From assembly GCF_016793285.1 (NCBI RefSeq), contig NZ_JAEUMO010000080.1:1-64000 (forward strand): a stretch of 64,000 nt of DNA, given 5' to 3'. Positions within the stretch are counted from its first letter, which is position 1, and the number at the start of each line of letters is the position of its first letter. Under the pieces are notes generated by a model. That model had not been told where the DNA came from. It made no database searches and saw nothing but the letters and a program-made list of their open reading frames with translations. Below are positions 25,101-32,438 of this stretch, piece by piece. The position numbers and the translations under genes are program-made. Source of the stretch: Phenylobacterium sp. (lineage in GTDB: Bacteria; Pseudomonadota; Alphaproteobacteria; Caulobacterales; Caulobacteraceae).

Positions 25101-27419
25101 GACGACAGCATCACGGGGCTCGACGGCTTCGACGCGCTTTACGGCGAGGCCGGCAACGACACGCTGGACGGCGGTGCGGGCAACGACATCCTGGACGGCG
25201 GCCTCGGCAACGACGTCGTGCATGGCGGCGACGGCAACGACATCGTCTCGACCCGGGGCGGCGCGGGCCTGTTCGGCGACGCCGGCGACGACAGCCTCAA
25301 CGCCTTCGGGTCGGCCACGGGTGCGACACTGGAGGGGGGCGCAGGCTCCGACCTCCTCACCCTGAGCCGCACCGGCGGCAGCGCGATCGCGAACGGCGGC
25401 GACGACGCCGACCGCTTCGTCGTGCTGGGAACGGGCGCCTACACGCTGAACGGCGGCGCCGGGAACGACCGGGTCACGGTCAACGGCGCGGCCAACGTCA
25501 CGGCCACCCTGGGCGCGGGCGTCGACACGGTGACGTTCGACCCGGCCGAGGAGACGCCGGGGCGCATCGTCATCGCCGACCTCCAGGCCGGGGCCGGCGG
25601 CGACCGCCTGGACCTGGCGGGCTACTTCGACACCGTCCTCACCGGCTGGGACCATGAGAGCAACCCGTTCGGCGCGGGCCTCGCGCGGCTGGTGACATCG
25701 GGGTCGGACACGATCCTGCAGATCAAGACCGGCGGCGCCTTCCGCGACCTGGTGGTCTTCCAGAACGTGGCGCCTGGCGCGCTGACGGCGGAAAACTTGT
25801 CCGGTTACCCCTCGAACGGCAGCGCGCCGCCCGGCCAGACGACCGCCGGGACGGCCGGCGCGGAGACCCTGGCGGGTGGGGTCGGCGCCGATTCGCTGGA
25901 CGGAGCCGACGGCGCGGACTCGCTGTCGGGCGGGCGCGGCGCCGACTCGGTGAACGGCGGCGCGGGCGCCGACATGGTGGACGCTGGGTCCGGCAACGAC
26001 GTGATCGCCGCCGGGGCGGGCGACGATTCGGTGCGGGGCGGCGACGGCGACGACATCGCCGTGGGGAACGACGGGGACGACCGCCTCGACGGCGGCTTCG
26101 GCGCAGACCTGCTGGGCGGCGGCGCGGGTCGCGACACGCTGAGCGGGGGCGACGGCGGCGGCGATACGCTGGTCGGCGGGGCCGGGGCGGACGACCTGTT
26201 CGGCGGCGGGGGCGCCGGCGCGGACCTCTTCGCGTTCAACCCGGGCGACAGCCTGTTCGGCAATGTCGACACCATCTTCGACTGGTCGTCGCAGGACCGC
26301 CTGGACTTCGGCGGGAACGGCGGGGCGGCGTCCAATTACATCGAGATCGCGGTCGCGACGGGCGACGAGGCGCGCGCCTTTGCCAACAGCCAGATCGCCG
26401 CGGGCCTCATCGACTACGTGGTTGTGCAGGTGGGGACGAACCTCCTCGTCTTCACGGACAGCTTCAACGACAACGGCGTCGCCAACGACATCGTGAACAT
26501 CCAGGGCCGCACCCTGGCCGACATCAGCGCGGCGAACATCCTGGGCCCGGCCCCGCCTGCGCCTCCGGCCGACGATCCGCCCCCGACCCCCCCGCCGCCT
26601 GCGGGCGGTGGAGGCGGCGGAGGCGGCGGAGGCGGCGGTGGAGGTGGAGGTGGAGGTGGCGGTGGCGGTGGCGGCGAGCAGTTCCGCACGGCCGAAGAAG
26701 TCGGCGGCATGGAGAACGACGTCCGCAACCTCGGCGACGGCTCGCAGGCCTACAGCGGCGGCGGCGGCGGCGACGACTCGATCATGGGCGGCGCCGGCGA
26801 GGACGTGCTGTATGGCGGCGACGGCGCCGACACCATCATGGCCGGGACCGACAGCGACACGGTCGTCGGCGGCGCCGGGATCAGCTACCTGCGCGGCGAG
26901 GAGGGCGACGACCGCCTGCTGGGCGGCGGCGACTTCGACGACATCAACGGCAACATGGGCGCCGACACCATCACCGGCGGCGACGGCGACGACTGGGTCG
27001 TCGGCGGCAAGGACAACGACATCATCTTCGGCGACCACGGCGGAGACCTCGTCTACGGCAACATCGGCGACGACGTGATCTCCGGAGGGCTGGGCAACGA
27101 CACCGTGCGCGGCGGCCAGGGGTCGGACATGGTGCGTGGCGACGACGGCGACGACTTCCTCTCCGGCGACCGCGGCAACGACACCATGGACGGCGGCCTC
27201 GGCGCCGACATCCTGCATACCTTCGGGGACGCCGGGATCGACCGGGTGATCGGGTTCATCGCGTCGGAGGGCGACCGGGTGCAGGTCGACCCGGGCACCG
27301 TCTACACGGTGCGCCAGGACGGCGGCGACGTGATCATCGACATGGAAGGCGGCGGCCAGATGATCCTGGTGGGCGTGCAGTTGTCGACGCTGCCCGAAGG
27401 CTGGATATTCGGGGCCTGA
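22176..27419 (+). CDS. Giant RTX calcium-binding repeat protein D
   Basis: A 1747-residue protein, the longest in the window. Visible order: N-terminal domain (ATYFFETMTPAQAAAYNPAADN), RTX patch, spacer module 1 (about bases 22590-22925), a long RTX run, spacer 2 (23250-23580), RTX, spacer 3 (23797-24130), irregular Gly/Asn/Asp repeats, two beta-rich segments resembling the T1SS-143/M10-C type (about 24720-25040 and 25500-25830, each with GADT-LLQI or SDT-ILQI), RTX, spacer 4 (26215-26540), a Pro then 24-Gly linker, RTX and the common C-terminal block (26883-27419) ending GWIFGA. It lacks the middle domain except a short GGMENDVRNL remnant. No cysteine in the C-terminal repeats. Start GTG at 22176 chosen to match proteins A and B. 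Probably an extracellular or S-layer-like structural or adhesive protein; that is inference. Confidence 0.9.
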   Translation: MATYFFETMTPAQAAAYNPAADNLIFSQAGERGATLGVTVDEAGQTFTLTSALSLKTLTLATGGVAELPIFGDTSVLLLGGAGGDSNAGSTGEDGLYGAAGADTLSGGVGYDILSGGSGDDVLAGGAGRDTMSGGAGADRFVFEAKDLLPEISGADSITDWASEDRLVFHLGATAQDYVELVAGSGTGAEAYQLAAAQIAAGKNFVAVQIDGEVLVFADSNEDGVEPDQAVRLAGRTLADIDFGNIVGGGPAPIPADTDSGTLNGGSGPDTLDGGAGNDVINGAGGADTLIGGTGNDTVSGGDGADTVAGGSGADNLTGGDGTDSLAGGDGADAIDGGALGDTISGGAGADQMRGGAGGDVFVVARGDSGFTPGLLDIVWDWGTEDALSFGANATGANYLELTASSYDAARALADAQIAAGAVDFVVVQIGADLAVFADTGADNGVADDVVVLPNRTLADISSANIANAPPAPPAGVTLAGGLSNDTLTGGAGADSATGAEGFDQLFGLGGGDTLNGGDGNDFLTGGAGADRMTGGSGVDTFVIGAGDSGVSPGSIDVITDWQGGSDVQAGDRLSFTGTGGTYLEGTAASYEAALALANDRIGGGGANYVAVQVGTDTYVFADTQGDDGSADDAVLLLNRGLSDIRSADVFGTLAPDANAPNTLSGTSGADTLTGGVGNDRISDGQGNDSLSGVGADDILEDSLGTNTLSGGVGNDQITGSGLLTGEDGDDNLSGAGANDTVVGGDGNDAVQAVGGGNASLSGGDGNDVLSVSPPVNAVAVANVTLDAGAGDDSLGVDGRTVGVNVTVTGGDGADALTLIGAVSGQIDMGAGNDVVTLAGSTRSPTITLGSGADSLRFFIVNSTPGVVMVTDFDPASDIVGHGDSLIDLLSNWGGDNPFTTGHLRLQASGADTLLQIDRNGGADSFVTLARFSNLTPAQMANVSIMGFMPNGAAPPGETITGTSGPDGNLRGGSGDDSITGLDGFDALYGEAGNDTLDGGAGNDILDGGLGNDVVHGGDGNDIVSTRGGAGLFGDAGDDSLNAFGSATGATLEGGAGSDLLTLSRTGGSAIANGGDDADRFVVLGTGAYTLNGGAGNDRVTVNGAANVTATLGAGVDTVTFDPAEETPGRIVIADLQAGAGGDRLDLAGYFDTVLTGWDHESNPFGAGLARLVTSGSDTILQIKTGGAFRDLVVFQNVAPGALTAENLSGYPSNGSAPPGQTTAGTAGAETLAGGVGADSLDGADGADSLSGGRGADSVNGGAGADMVDAGSGNDVIAAGAGDDSVRGGDGDDIAVGNDGDDRLDGGFGADLLGGGAGRDTLSGGDGGGDTLVGGAGADDLFGGGGAGADLFAFNPGDSLFGNVDTIFDWSSQDRLDFGGNGGAASNYIEIAVATGDEARAFANSQIAAGLIDYVVVQVGTNLLVFTDSFNDNGVANDIVNIQGRTLADISAANILGPAPPAPPADDPPPTPPPPAGGGGGGGGGGGGGGGGGGGGGGGGEQFRTAEEVGGMENDVRNLGDGSQAYSGGGGGDDSIMGGAGEDVLYGGDGADTIMAGTDSDTVVGGAGISYLRGEEGDDRLLGGGDFDDINGNMGADTITGGDGDDWVVGGKDNDIIFGDHGGDLVYGNIGDDVISGGLGNDTVRGGQGSDMVRGDDGDDFLSGDRGNDTMDGGLGADILHTFGDAGIDRVIGFIASEGDRVQVDPGTVYTVRQDGGDVIIDMEGGGQMILVGVQLSTLPEGWIFGA
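26604..26675 (+). repeat. 24-codon uninterrupted glycine run in RTX protein D
   Basis: Twenty-four consecutive GGN codons (GGC, GGT, GGA mixed) follow a Pro-rich stretch and precede EQFRTAEE. The mixed codons show it is held at the protein level as a flexible linker, though the GGA/GGT/GGC triplet tract could still change length by slippage. Confidence 0.9.
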
Positions 27420-27483
27420 CCGACGGATTGACGGCGACGCCGCCCTCGGTCCAGCCTGCGCGCCGGATGTGAAAGGGCGGCGG

Positions 27484-28659
27484 ATGCCTGCGTTCACCGG
27501 CGGCGACACCAACGACGTCCTTGTCGGGACCTCCGGCGGGGACACCATGGCCGGCGGTCTGGGGGCCGATACGCTCACCGGCGGCGCCGGGGCGGACCTC
27601 TTTCTGCTGAGCGGGTCCGACAGCCCGGACGCCGCGGGTCTGATGGACGTCGCCAACCTCGACGTCATCACCGACTGGAGCAGCACCGACCGCCTGCTGG
27701 TGGCGGGCGGCAATCCGCCGACGGCCGGGGCGCTGTTCAAGGCCGGCGACGACACCTACGAGGGCGCGTACAGCCAGGCGCTGGCGTCGTACGCCCGAGG
27801 CTTCGAGTACGCCGCGATCCAGGTCGGCTCCGACATCTTCCTGTTCTCGAAGATCGGCGGTCACGCCGTGAAGCTGGCGGGCGCGAGCCAGAACGACATC
27901 ACCCGCGCCAGCTTCTCGTCCGGCACGCTGGACGGCGGCCTTCGGGAGAACGGCTCGTCGGGCGGCGACGCGCGCACCTTCCTGAACGGGCCGGACGTCT
28001 ACGACGGGGGCAGCGGCGACGACACGGTCGTCGGCGGCGGCGGGGACGACACGCTGATCGGCGGGCAGGGCGACGACCAGGTGTTCGGCGGGATCGAGAA
28101 CGACTCGATCAGCGACACCAGCGGCAGCAACTACCTGCGCGGCGACGACGGGGCCGACTTCATCACGGGCGGGACCGGCTTCGACGACATCAACGGCAAC
28201 ATGGGCGCCGACACCCTCGACGGGGGCGAGGGGAACGACTGGGTGGTCGGCGGCAAGGACGAGGACATCATCTTCGGCGGAACCGGCAACGACCTCGCCT
28301 ATGGCAATCTCGGCAACGACACCGTGGGCGGCGGCCAGGGCAACGACACCGTGCGCGGCGGCCAGGGCGACGACATCATCCGTGGCGACGACGGCGACGA
28401 CGTCATGGCCGGCGACCTGGGCCAGGACACGATCGACGGCGGCCTGGGCGCCGACCTCTTCATCGCCACGGCGACGGCGGGCCTCGACCGGGTCATCGCC
28501 TTCAACGCCGGCGAGGGCGACCGCGTGCTGGTGGACGGCGGCGGCGCCTACACGCTGGCGCAGGTGGACGCCGACACCGTGATCGACTTCGGCGGCGGCA
28601 ACCGCATGGTGCTGGTCGGCGTGCAGCTCTCGTCGCTACCCGCCGGCTGGATCATCTGA
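27484..28659 (+). CDS. RTX calcium-binding repeat protein E
   Basis: A 391-residue compact member of the cluster. It begins like protein C within RTX repeats (MPAFTGGDTNDVLVGTSGGD), has one spacer module (about bases 27590-27920, DVITDWSSTDRLLV to LAGASQNDITRASF), a block of nonapeptide repeats and the shared C-terminal block (28126-28659), which here ends GWII, lacking the final FGA found in the other four. The spacer lacks the 'VFAD..xDNGxADD' middle of the other copies (it reads IFLFSKIGGHAV). The ATG at 27484 is preferred to a GTG at 27469 by analogy with protein C. Its last 24 bp overlap the 3' end of the convergent MFS gene. It lies 64 bp after gene D and may be read through from it. 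Confidence 0.88.
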   Translation: MPAFTGGDTNDVLVGTSGGDTMAGGLGADTLTGGAGADLFLLSGSDSPDAAGLMDVANLDVITDWSSTDRLLVAGGNPPTAGALFKAGDDTYEGAYSQALASYARGFEYAAIQVGSDIFLFSKIGGHAVKLAGASQNDITRASFSSGTLDGGLRENGSSGGDARTFLNGPDVYDGGSGDDTVVGGGGDDTLIGGQGDDQVFGGIENDSISDTSGSNYLRGDDGADFITGGTGFDDINGNMGADTLDGGEGNDWVVGGKDEDIIFGGTGNDLAYGNLGNDTVGGGQGNDTVRGGQGDDIIRGDDGDDVMAGDLGQDTIDGGLGADLFIATATAGLDRVIAFNAGEGDRVLVDGGGAYTLAQVDADTVIDFGGGNRMVLVGVQLSSLPAGWII

Positions 28660-29901
28660 ACCCAGCGGCATCTCACGCACGCGCCTGAGCGCCGGGGCGG
28701 CAAGACCGTAGGCGGGGCCGATGAGCAGGCCGGCGATCGCCGCGAACAGCGTCGCGCGAATCCCGAAGACGCCGCCCAGGACGCCGCCGGCCAGGGCGCC
28801 GATCACCGCGCCGCCGCCGGAGACCGCCCGGAACGTCGCCCCGGCCCGGCCCAGCAGGCTGTTCGGCAGCACGCTCTGGCGCAGGCTGGCGGCCAGAATC
28901 AGCGGGATTACGCCGAACGCGTCGCCGAGGATCTGCGAGATCACCAGGGCCGCGAAGGCGCCGTTGCGGTCGGCCGGCGCGAGCAGGATCAGCATCGTGC
29001 CCAGCGCCGAGAGCGCGCCGGTGATCGAGATCGCGGGGCCCACGCCAAGCCAGCGGGCCATCGGCTGCGCCAGCACCGAGCCGATCATCGCGCCGACGCC
29101 GCCGGCGGCGATGCCCAGGCCCATCAGCGCCGTTCCCAGCCCGAGGTCGCGCAGCACGTAGGCGATGTAGAGCGCGCTGAAGAAGCCGCCGAAGAGGCCG
29201 CCGGTGGCGGTCATGACCAGCAGCACCCGCACGCGCGCCTCCTGCCACGACGTCACGGCGCCGGTGACGAGGCCGCTCCGCCAGCCACGCCGCCGCCCGG
29301 CGTCGGGGACGGCTTCCGGCGTCCGGATGCGCGCCAGGAACAGCGCCGAGACGACGTAGGTCGCGGCGTTGACGGCCAGGGCGAAGGGGGCGGTCAGCAC
29401 CTGGAAGAGGACGCCGGCCAGGGCGGGGCCGCCCATCTCCGCCACCGACTCGGTCGCCGAGATCTTGGCGTTGGCGTCCAGCACCAGCGGCTTGCCCACC
29501 AGGCTGGGCAGGTAGGCGTGATCGGCGATGGCGAAGAGCACACTGGCCGCGGCGACCATGGCGGCCACGACGTAGACCTGCCAGATGGAGAGCAGGCCCA
29601 GCCACGCCGCCAACGGCACGCTGAGCAGCACCGCGGCGCGCAGCGCATCGGTCCAGATCAGGATGCGGCGGCGCGGCGTGTGGTCGACGTAGTCGCCGGC
29701 GGTGAGGCCTACGAGCAGGCCGGCGGCGCTGGAGAGCGCGGCCAGCACGCCGAGTTCGGCCGGCGCTGCGGCCAGGACGACGACGGCCATGATCGGCAGG
29801 CCCTCGCGGGTGATGCGGGCGCCGAAGTCGGACACCGACTGAGCGGCCCAGAGCCGCAGGAAGTCTCGCTCGCGCCAGAGCGGGGATTTGAAGGAGAACA
29901 T
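28636..29901 (-). CDS. MFS transporter, MFS_3/TMEffector (EntS-like) type
   Basis: A 421-residue membrane protein with about twelve hydrophobic segments. The opening LWRERDFLRLWAAQSVSDFGARITREGLPIMAVV is typical of the TMEffector/EntS-like MFS branch, whose members export siderophores, macrolides or other drugs. The segment DYVDHTPRRRILIWTDALRA matches the loop 2-3 region of that branch. Substrate not predictable from sequence. The reading frame overlaps the RTX E gene by 24 bp at the 3' ends. No strong ribosome site precedes the ATG at 29901. It lies downstream of a P-loop kinase-like gene on the same strand, 126 bp away with a hairpin between them, so co-transcription is uncertain. Confidence 0.9.
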   Translation of the reverse strand: MFSFKSPLWRERDFLRLWAAQSVSDFGARITREGLPIMAVVVLAAAPAELGVLAALSSAAGLLVGLTAGDYVDHTPRRRILIWTDALRAAVLLSVPLAAWLGLLSIWQVYVVAAMVAAASVLFAIADHAYLPSLVGKPLVLDANAKISATESVAEMGGPALAGVLFQVLTAPFALAVNAATYVVSALFLARIRTPEAVPDAGRRRGWRSGLVTGAVTSWQEARVRVLLVMTATGGLFGGFFSALYIAYVLRDLGLGTALMGLGIAAGGVGAMIGSVLAQPMARWLGVGPAISITGALSALGTMLILLAPADRNGAFAALVISQILGDAFGVIPLILAASLRQSVLPNSLLGRAGATFRAVSGGGAVIGALAGGVLGGVFGIRATLFAAIAGLLIGPAYGLAAPALRRVREMPLGSDDPAGG

Positions 29902-29958
29902 GCGAAGCCGAGGTGAGCGGCGGCCATGCGGCCATTGCCTGCGTGAAAGCAGGGGCGG

Positions 29959-29994
29959 GGTGAGCCGATTTGAAGGCCGCCGCGCGGGCTCACC
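29959..29994 (-). terminator. Inverted repeat between two same-strand genes, possible terminator or leader hairpin
   Basis: GGTGAGCC (29959-29966) and GGCTCACC (29987-29994) form a perfect 8-bp stem with a 20-base loop, 34 bp downstream of the P-loop gene stop and 58 bp upstream of the MFS start. There is no T-tract, so intrinsic termination would be weak; a leader hairpin for the transporter is an alternative. Confidence 0.35.
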
Positions 29995-30027
29995 GAGCGG
30001 CGTTACTCCGCGAAGGCCGCGCTGAAG

Positions 30028-30531
30028 TCAAGCTTGCGCGAGGAAGGCGGCGGTCTCGCGATCGGTCGTCAGGCGGACCAGCCGGGCGTGGCCACCGTGC
30101 TCGGCCAGGGCGGCTTCCAGCTTCGGACGCACCTTGCGGTCATAGGTCAGGATGAAACCGTAGAAGTCGAAATCGATCTTCTCGTCGCAGCCCTCGGCCA
30201 TGTCGGGCCGCCCGCCGCGCCGGTAGGTGACCGCCCGCCTGATGGCGCGGAACAGGCATAGCCAGCGCGGCCGGTCGATCCAGATGATCGTGTCGCTGAG
30301 CGACATGCGCAGGCCAAAGGTGCTGGTGAAGTTTCCGTCGCAGATCCAGTCCGGCGCGGCCAGGGCCGCGACGACCTTGGCGCGATACTCGTCGCGATCG
30401 CTCTCGACCCAGCCCGGCTTCCAGAAGAGGACGTCGAGGTGGACGACAGGCAGGCCGAGCTTCTCGCCGAGCCGACGTGCGAGTGTCGACTTGCCGCCTC
30501 CCGAATTCCCGACGATCAGTATGCGGCGCAT
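30028..30531 (-). CDS. P-loop nucleotide kinase-like protein (FlaR / adenylate-kinase-related)
   Basis: A 167-residue soluble protein with Walker A GNSGGGKSTLARRL at residues 8-21, followed by LGLPVVHLDVLFWKPGW and WICDGNFTSTFGLRMSLSDTIIWID, the hallmarks of the 'DNA topology modulation protein FlaR'/AAA_17-type kinases. The usual partner motif RRGGRPDMAEGCDEKIDFDF in the lid region is also present. These proteins probably phosphorylate a small molecule; the FlaR name has little experimental support. GGAGGGAAGG stands just before the ATG. Downstream gene of an alpha/beta-hydrolase unit on the same strand, 86 bp away. Confidence 0.82.
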   Translation of the reverse strand: MRRILIVGNSGGGKSTLARRLGEKLGLPVVHLDVLFWKPGWVESDRDEYRAKVVAALAAPDWICDGNFTSTFGLRMSLSDTIIWIDRPRWLCLFRAIRRAVTYRRGGRPDMAEGCDEKIDFDFYGFILTYDRKVRPKLEAALAEHGGHARLVRLTTDRETAAFLAQA

Positions 30532-30617
30532 GGCCTTCCCTCCGGGGCGATCCCGCTACAGGACGGAGCCGGTGGCGTGAAGGGCGGACCTGATGGCGGG
30601 TTCCCTCGGCGTCCCGC

Positions 30618-31355
30618 TCAACCGGCCGCCATCGCGGCCAGGTTCTGGCGGACGGCGTCGAGGATCGCCGGGCCGCCCTCGGCGATGATGTTGTGGCCCG
30701 CGCCGCCGATCACGGCGAGCTTCAGCGTCGGGTGGCGGATGACGAGGCCGATCGCGTCGGCGGTGACGTAGCTGGGCGGCCGCTCCAGGTCGCGCGGCGG
30801 ATCGAGCGGAACGCCGCCGACCATCACCACGCCCGGCTTGCGGCAGGCGGTGAGGAGCGGGCGGTAGTCGCGCCCCTCGACGCCCTCGGCCGTCACGCCG
30901 AAGACGGCCTCGACCCAGGCCTTCGCCTCGCGCCGCGCCGTGCGCCGGACCTCGCCCGCCAGCCGTGGCAGGAACGGCCAGAGCGCGCCGGTCTCCAGCG
31001 GCGGCTCCATCAGCACGAGGCGCTCGGGGCCCTGCATCGCGAGCGCCGCCAGCGCTCCGGTCGAGAGGCCGAGCGCGACGGTCCGGCGGCCTGGAAAGCG
31101 CGTGGCCAGGACCTCGTCGTAGCCCCGCGCGAAGGCCTCGACGCCCGGCTCCGCGAAGAACGGCGAGTGCATGCCCGGCAGGTCGACCAGCGCCACGTCG
31201 GCCTCGGGCAGCAGGTCCGGCAACCGATGCATCAGTTCCGGGTCGGGATAGGCGCCGCGGATCACGAACACCAGCGGCCGCGAGAGGTCGAACGCGCCCA
31301 GCCGGCCGGTCACGGGCACGACGCCCAGGCGGGTGCGGATCGGCTCTCGCTCCAT
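30618..31355 (-). CDS. Alpha/beta-hydrolase-like protein
   Basis: A 245-residue soluble protein. The central ALGLSTGALAALAMQGPERLVLMEPP contains a GxSxG nucleophile elbow (Ser in GLSTG) and GGAGHNIIAEGGPAIL provides a C-terminal catalytic-type His. An acidic residue between them is plausible but not clearly identified. The family is alpha/beta hydrolase in a broad sense; no substrate-specific motif was recognised. It is transcribed away from the methionine operon; its 5' end is 111 bp from the SahR-like gene, so the palindrome there could influence both. Confidence 0.72.
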   Translation of the reverse strand: MEREPIRTRLGVVPVTGRLGAFDLSRPLVFVIRGAYPDPELMHRLPDLLPEADVALVDLPGMHSPFFAEPGVEAFARGYDEVLATRFPGRRTVALGLSTGALAALAMQGPERLVLMEPPLETGALWPFLPRLAGEVRRTARREAKAWVEAVFGVTAEGVEGRDYRPLLTACRKPGVVMVGGVPLDPPRDLERPPSYVTADAIGLVIRHPTLKLAVIGGAGHNIIAEGGPAILDAVRQNLAAMAAG

Positions 31356-31445
31356 GCCCGAGACCTAGCGCGGGGGACGCAAACGCGGAAGGTGGGCGGG
31401 CGTCGCGGCCGGCTCCGGCGGTGCGCGGGCTTGACGGCATCACAT

Positions 31446-31461
31446 ATAAAGATATCTTTAT
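31446..31461. promoter_or_regulatory. SahR-type operator candidate at the head of the methionine operon
   Basis: ATAAAGATATCTTTAT is a perfect 16-bp palindrome ending 5 bp before the ATG of the ArsR-methyltransferase gene; the wider CACATATAAAG...TTTATGTG flanks extend the symmetry imperfectly. AT-rich palindromes with ATAAAGATATCTTTAT-like cores have been described for the SahR regulator of proteobacterial methionine genes. Its position over the ribosome-binding region suggests autorepression. Binding not tested. Confidence 0.75.
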
Positions 31462-31466
31462 GTGCG

Positions 31467-32438
31467 ATGAAGCTTTCGGCGAAACAGACGGTCGATGTGC
31501 TGCGCGCGGCGGGCGAGCCGACGCGCCTGCGTATCCTGGCGCTGCTGGAACGGGAAGAGCTGGCGGTGCTGGAGCTGTGCCGCGTGCTGGACCAGAGCCA
31601 GCCGCGCGTCTCGCGCCACCTCAAGCTCCTGGCCGAGGCCGGGCTCGTGGAACGGTTCCCCGACGGCGCGTGGGTCTTCTACCGCCTGTCCGGCGCGGGC
31701 CGCGAGCAGGAGGTGATCGGCGAGGTGCTGGCGCGGATCAATCCGGACGACCCCGTCCTGGCCCGCGACCGGCGCAAGCTGGACGACGTGCAGGCCGAGC
31801 GGTCGGAAGCGGCCCAGGCCTATTTCGCCGAGAACGCCGCCCAGTGGGACCGGCTGCGCTCGCTCTACGTCTCGGACGCCGACGTCGAGGCCCAGGTGGT
31901 CGCGGCCGCTGGCGCGCACCGCGTTCGCCGGCTCGTCGACCTGGGTTCGGGCACGGGCCGGATGCTGACGCTGCTCGCGCCGCAGGCCGATCACGCGATC
32001 GGCCTCGATCTCAGCCAGCAGATGCTCAACATCGCGCGCAAGCAGGTCGCGGAGGCGGGCCTCAGCCATGTCGACCTGCGCCACGGCGACATCTTCGACA
32101 CCCGTCTGCCGGACGAGGCCGCCGACCTGGTGGTGGTCCACCAGGTGCTGCACTACCTGGGCGACCCGGCGGCGGCGGTGAAGGAGGCGGGCCGCATCGT
32201 GGCCCCCGGCGGCAAGCTGATCATCGTCGACTTCGCCCCGCACAAGCACGAGTTCCTGCGCGAGCAGCACCAGCACCGCCGCCTGGGCTTCGCCGACGAC
32301 GAGATGGCGCGCTGGCTGGCCGAGGCCGACCTGCCCGCCGCGGCCCTCACCGCCCTGCCGCCCAACCAGGCCGACGGGCTGACCGTGAAGATCTGGGCCG
32401 CCCAGCGCGCGCCCACCGCCCTGAGGAGCGCGGCATGA
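31467..32438 (+). CDS. SahR-like ArsR-family regulator fused to a SAM-dependent methyltransferase domain
   Basis: A 323-residue protein with an N-terminal ArsR winged helix (about 1-95, DVLRAAGEPTRLRILALLE and LDQSQPRVSRHLKLLAEAGLV) and a C-terminal class I methyltransferase domain (about 135-323, RRLVDLGSGTGRMLTLLAPQ, DLVVVHQVLHYLGDP, VAPGGKLIIVDF). It lacks the cysteine pairs of metal-sensing ArsR proteins, in line with sensing a metabolite. Proteobacterial SahR regulators of this type respond to S-adenosylhomocysteine, which fits the methyltransferase-like domain. The stop overlaps the metF start by 4 bp (ATGA), so it is the first gene of the methionine operon and probably controls it through the palindrome just upstream. 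Whether the C-terminal domain still methylates anything is unknown. Confidence 0.88.
   Translation: MKLSAKQTVDVLRAAGEPTRLRILALLEREELAVLELCRVLDQSQPRVSRHLKLLAEAGLVERFPDGAWVFYRLSGAGREQEVIGEVLARINPDDPVLARDRRKLDDVQAERSEAAQAYFAENAAQWDRLRSLYVSDADVEAQVVAAAGAHRVRRLVDLGSGTGRMLTLLAPQADHAIGLDLSQQMLNIARKQVAEAGLSHVDLRHGDIFDTRLPDEAADLVVVHQVLHYLGDPAAAVKEAGRIVAPGGKLIIVDFAPHKHEFLREQHQHRRLGFADDEMARWLAEADLPAAALTALPPNQADGLTVKIWAAQRAPTALRSAA

Noticed and set aside
24135..27755. A 1206-codon minus-strand frame opposite RTX gene D
   Set aside because: Repeat-driven antisense frame with low-complexity Ala/Val/Arg sequence. It shows no motifs and crosses the D/E gene boundary.
15900..28600. Short tandem DNA repeats that might suggest a CRISPR array
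   Set aside because: The repeats are coding nonapeptide codons with no constant 21-48 bp repeat and no unique spacers, and no cas genes are present.
28636..28659. The 24-bp overlap of RTX gene E and the MFS gene as a frameshift or assembly error
   Set aside because: Both genes end in normal, family-like C termini, so a short convergent overlap is the simpler reading.
30003..30027. Additional small coding frame between the MFS and P-loop genes
   Set aside because: No ribosome site or start, and the sequence is taken up by an inverted repeat and flanks.
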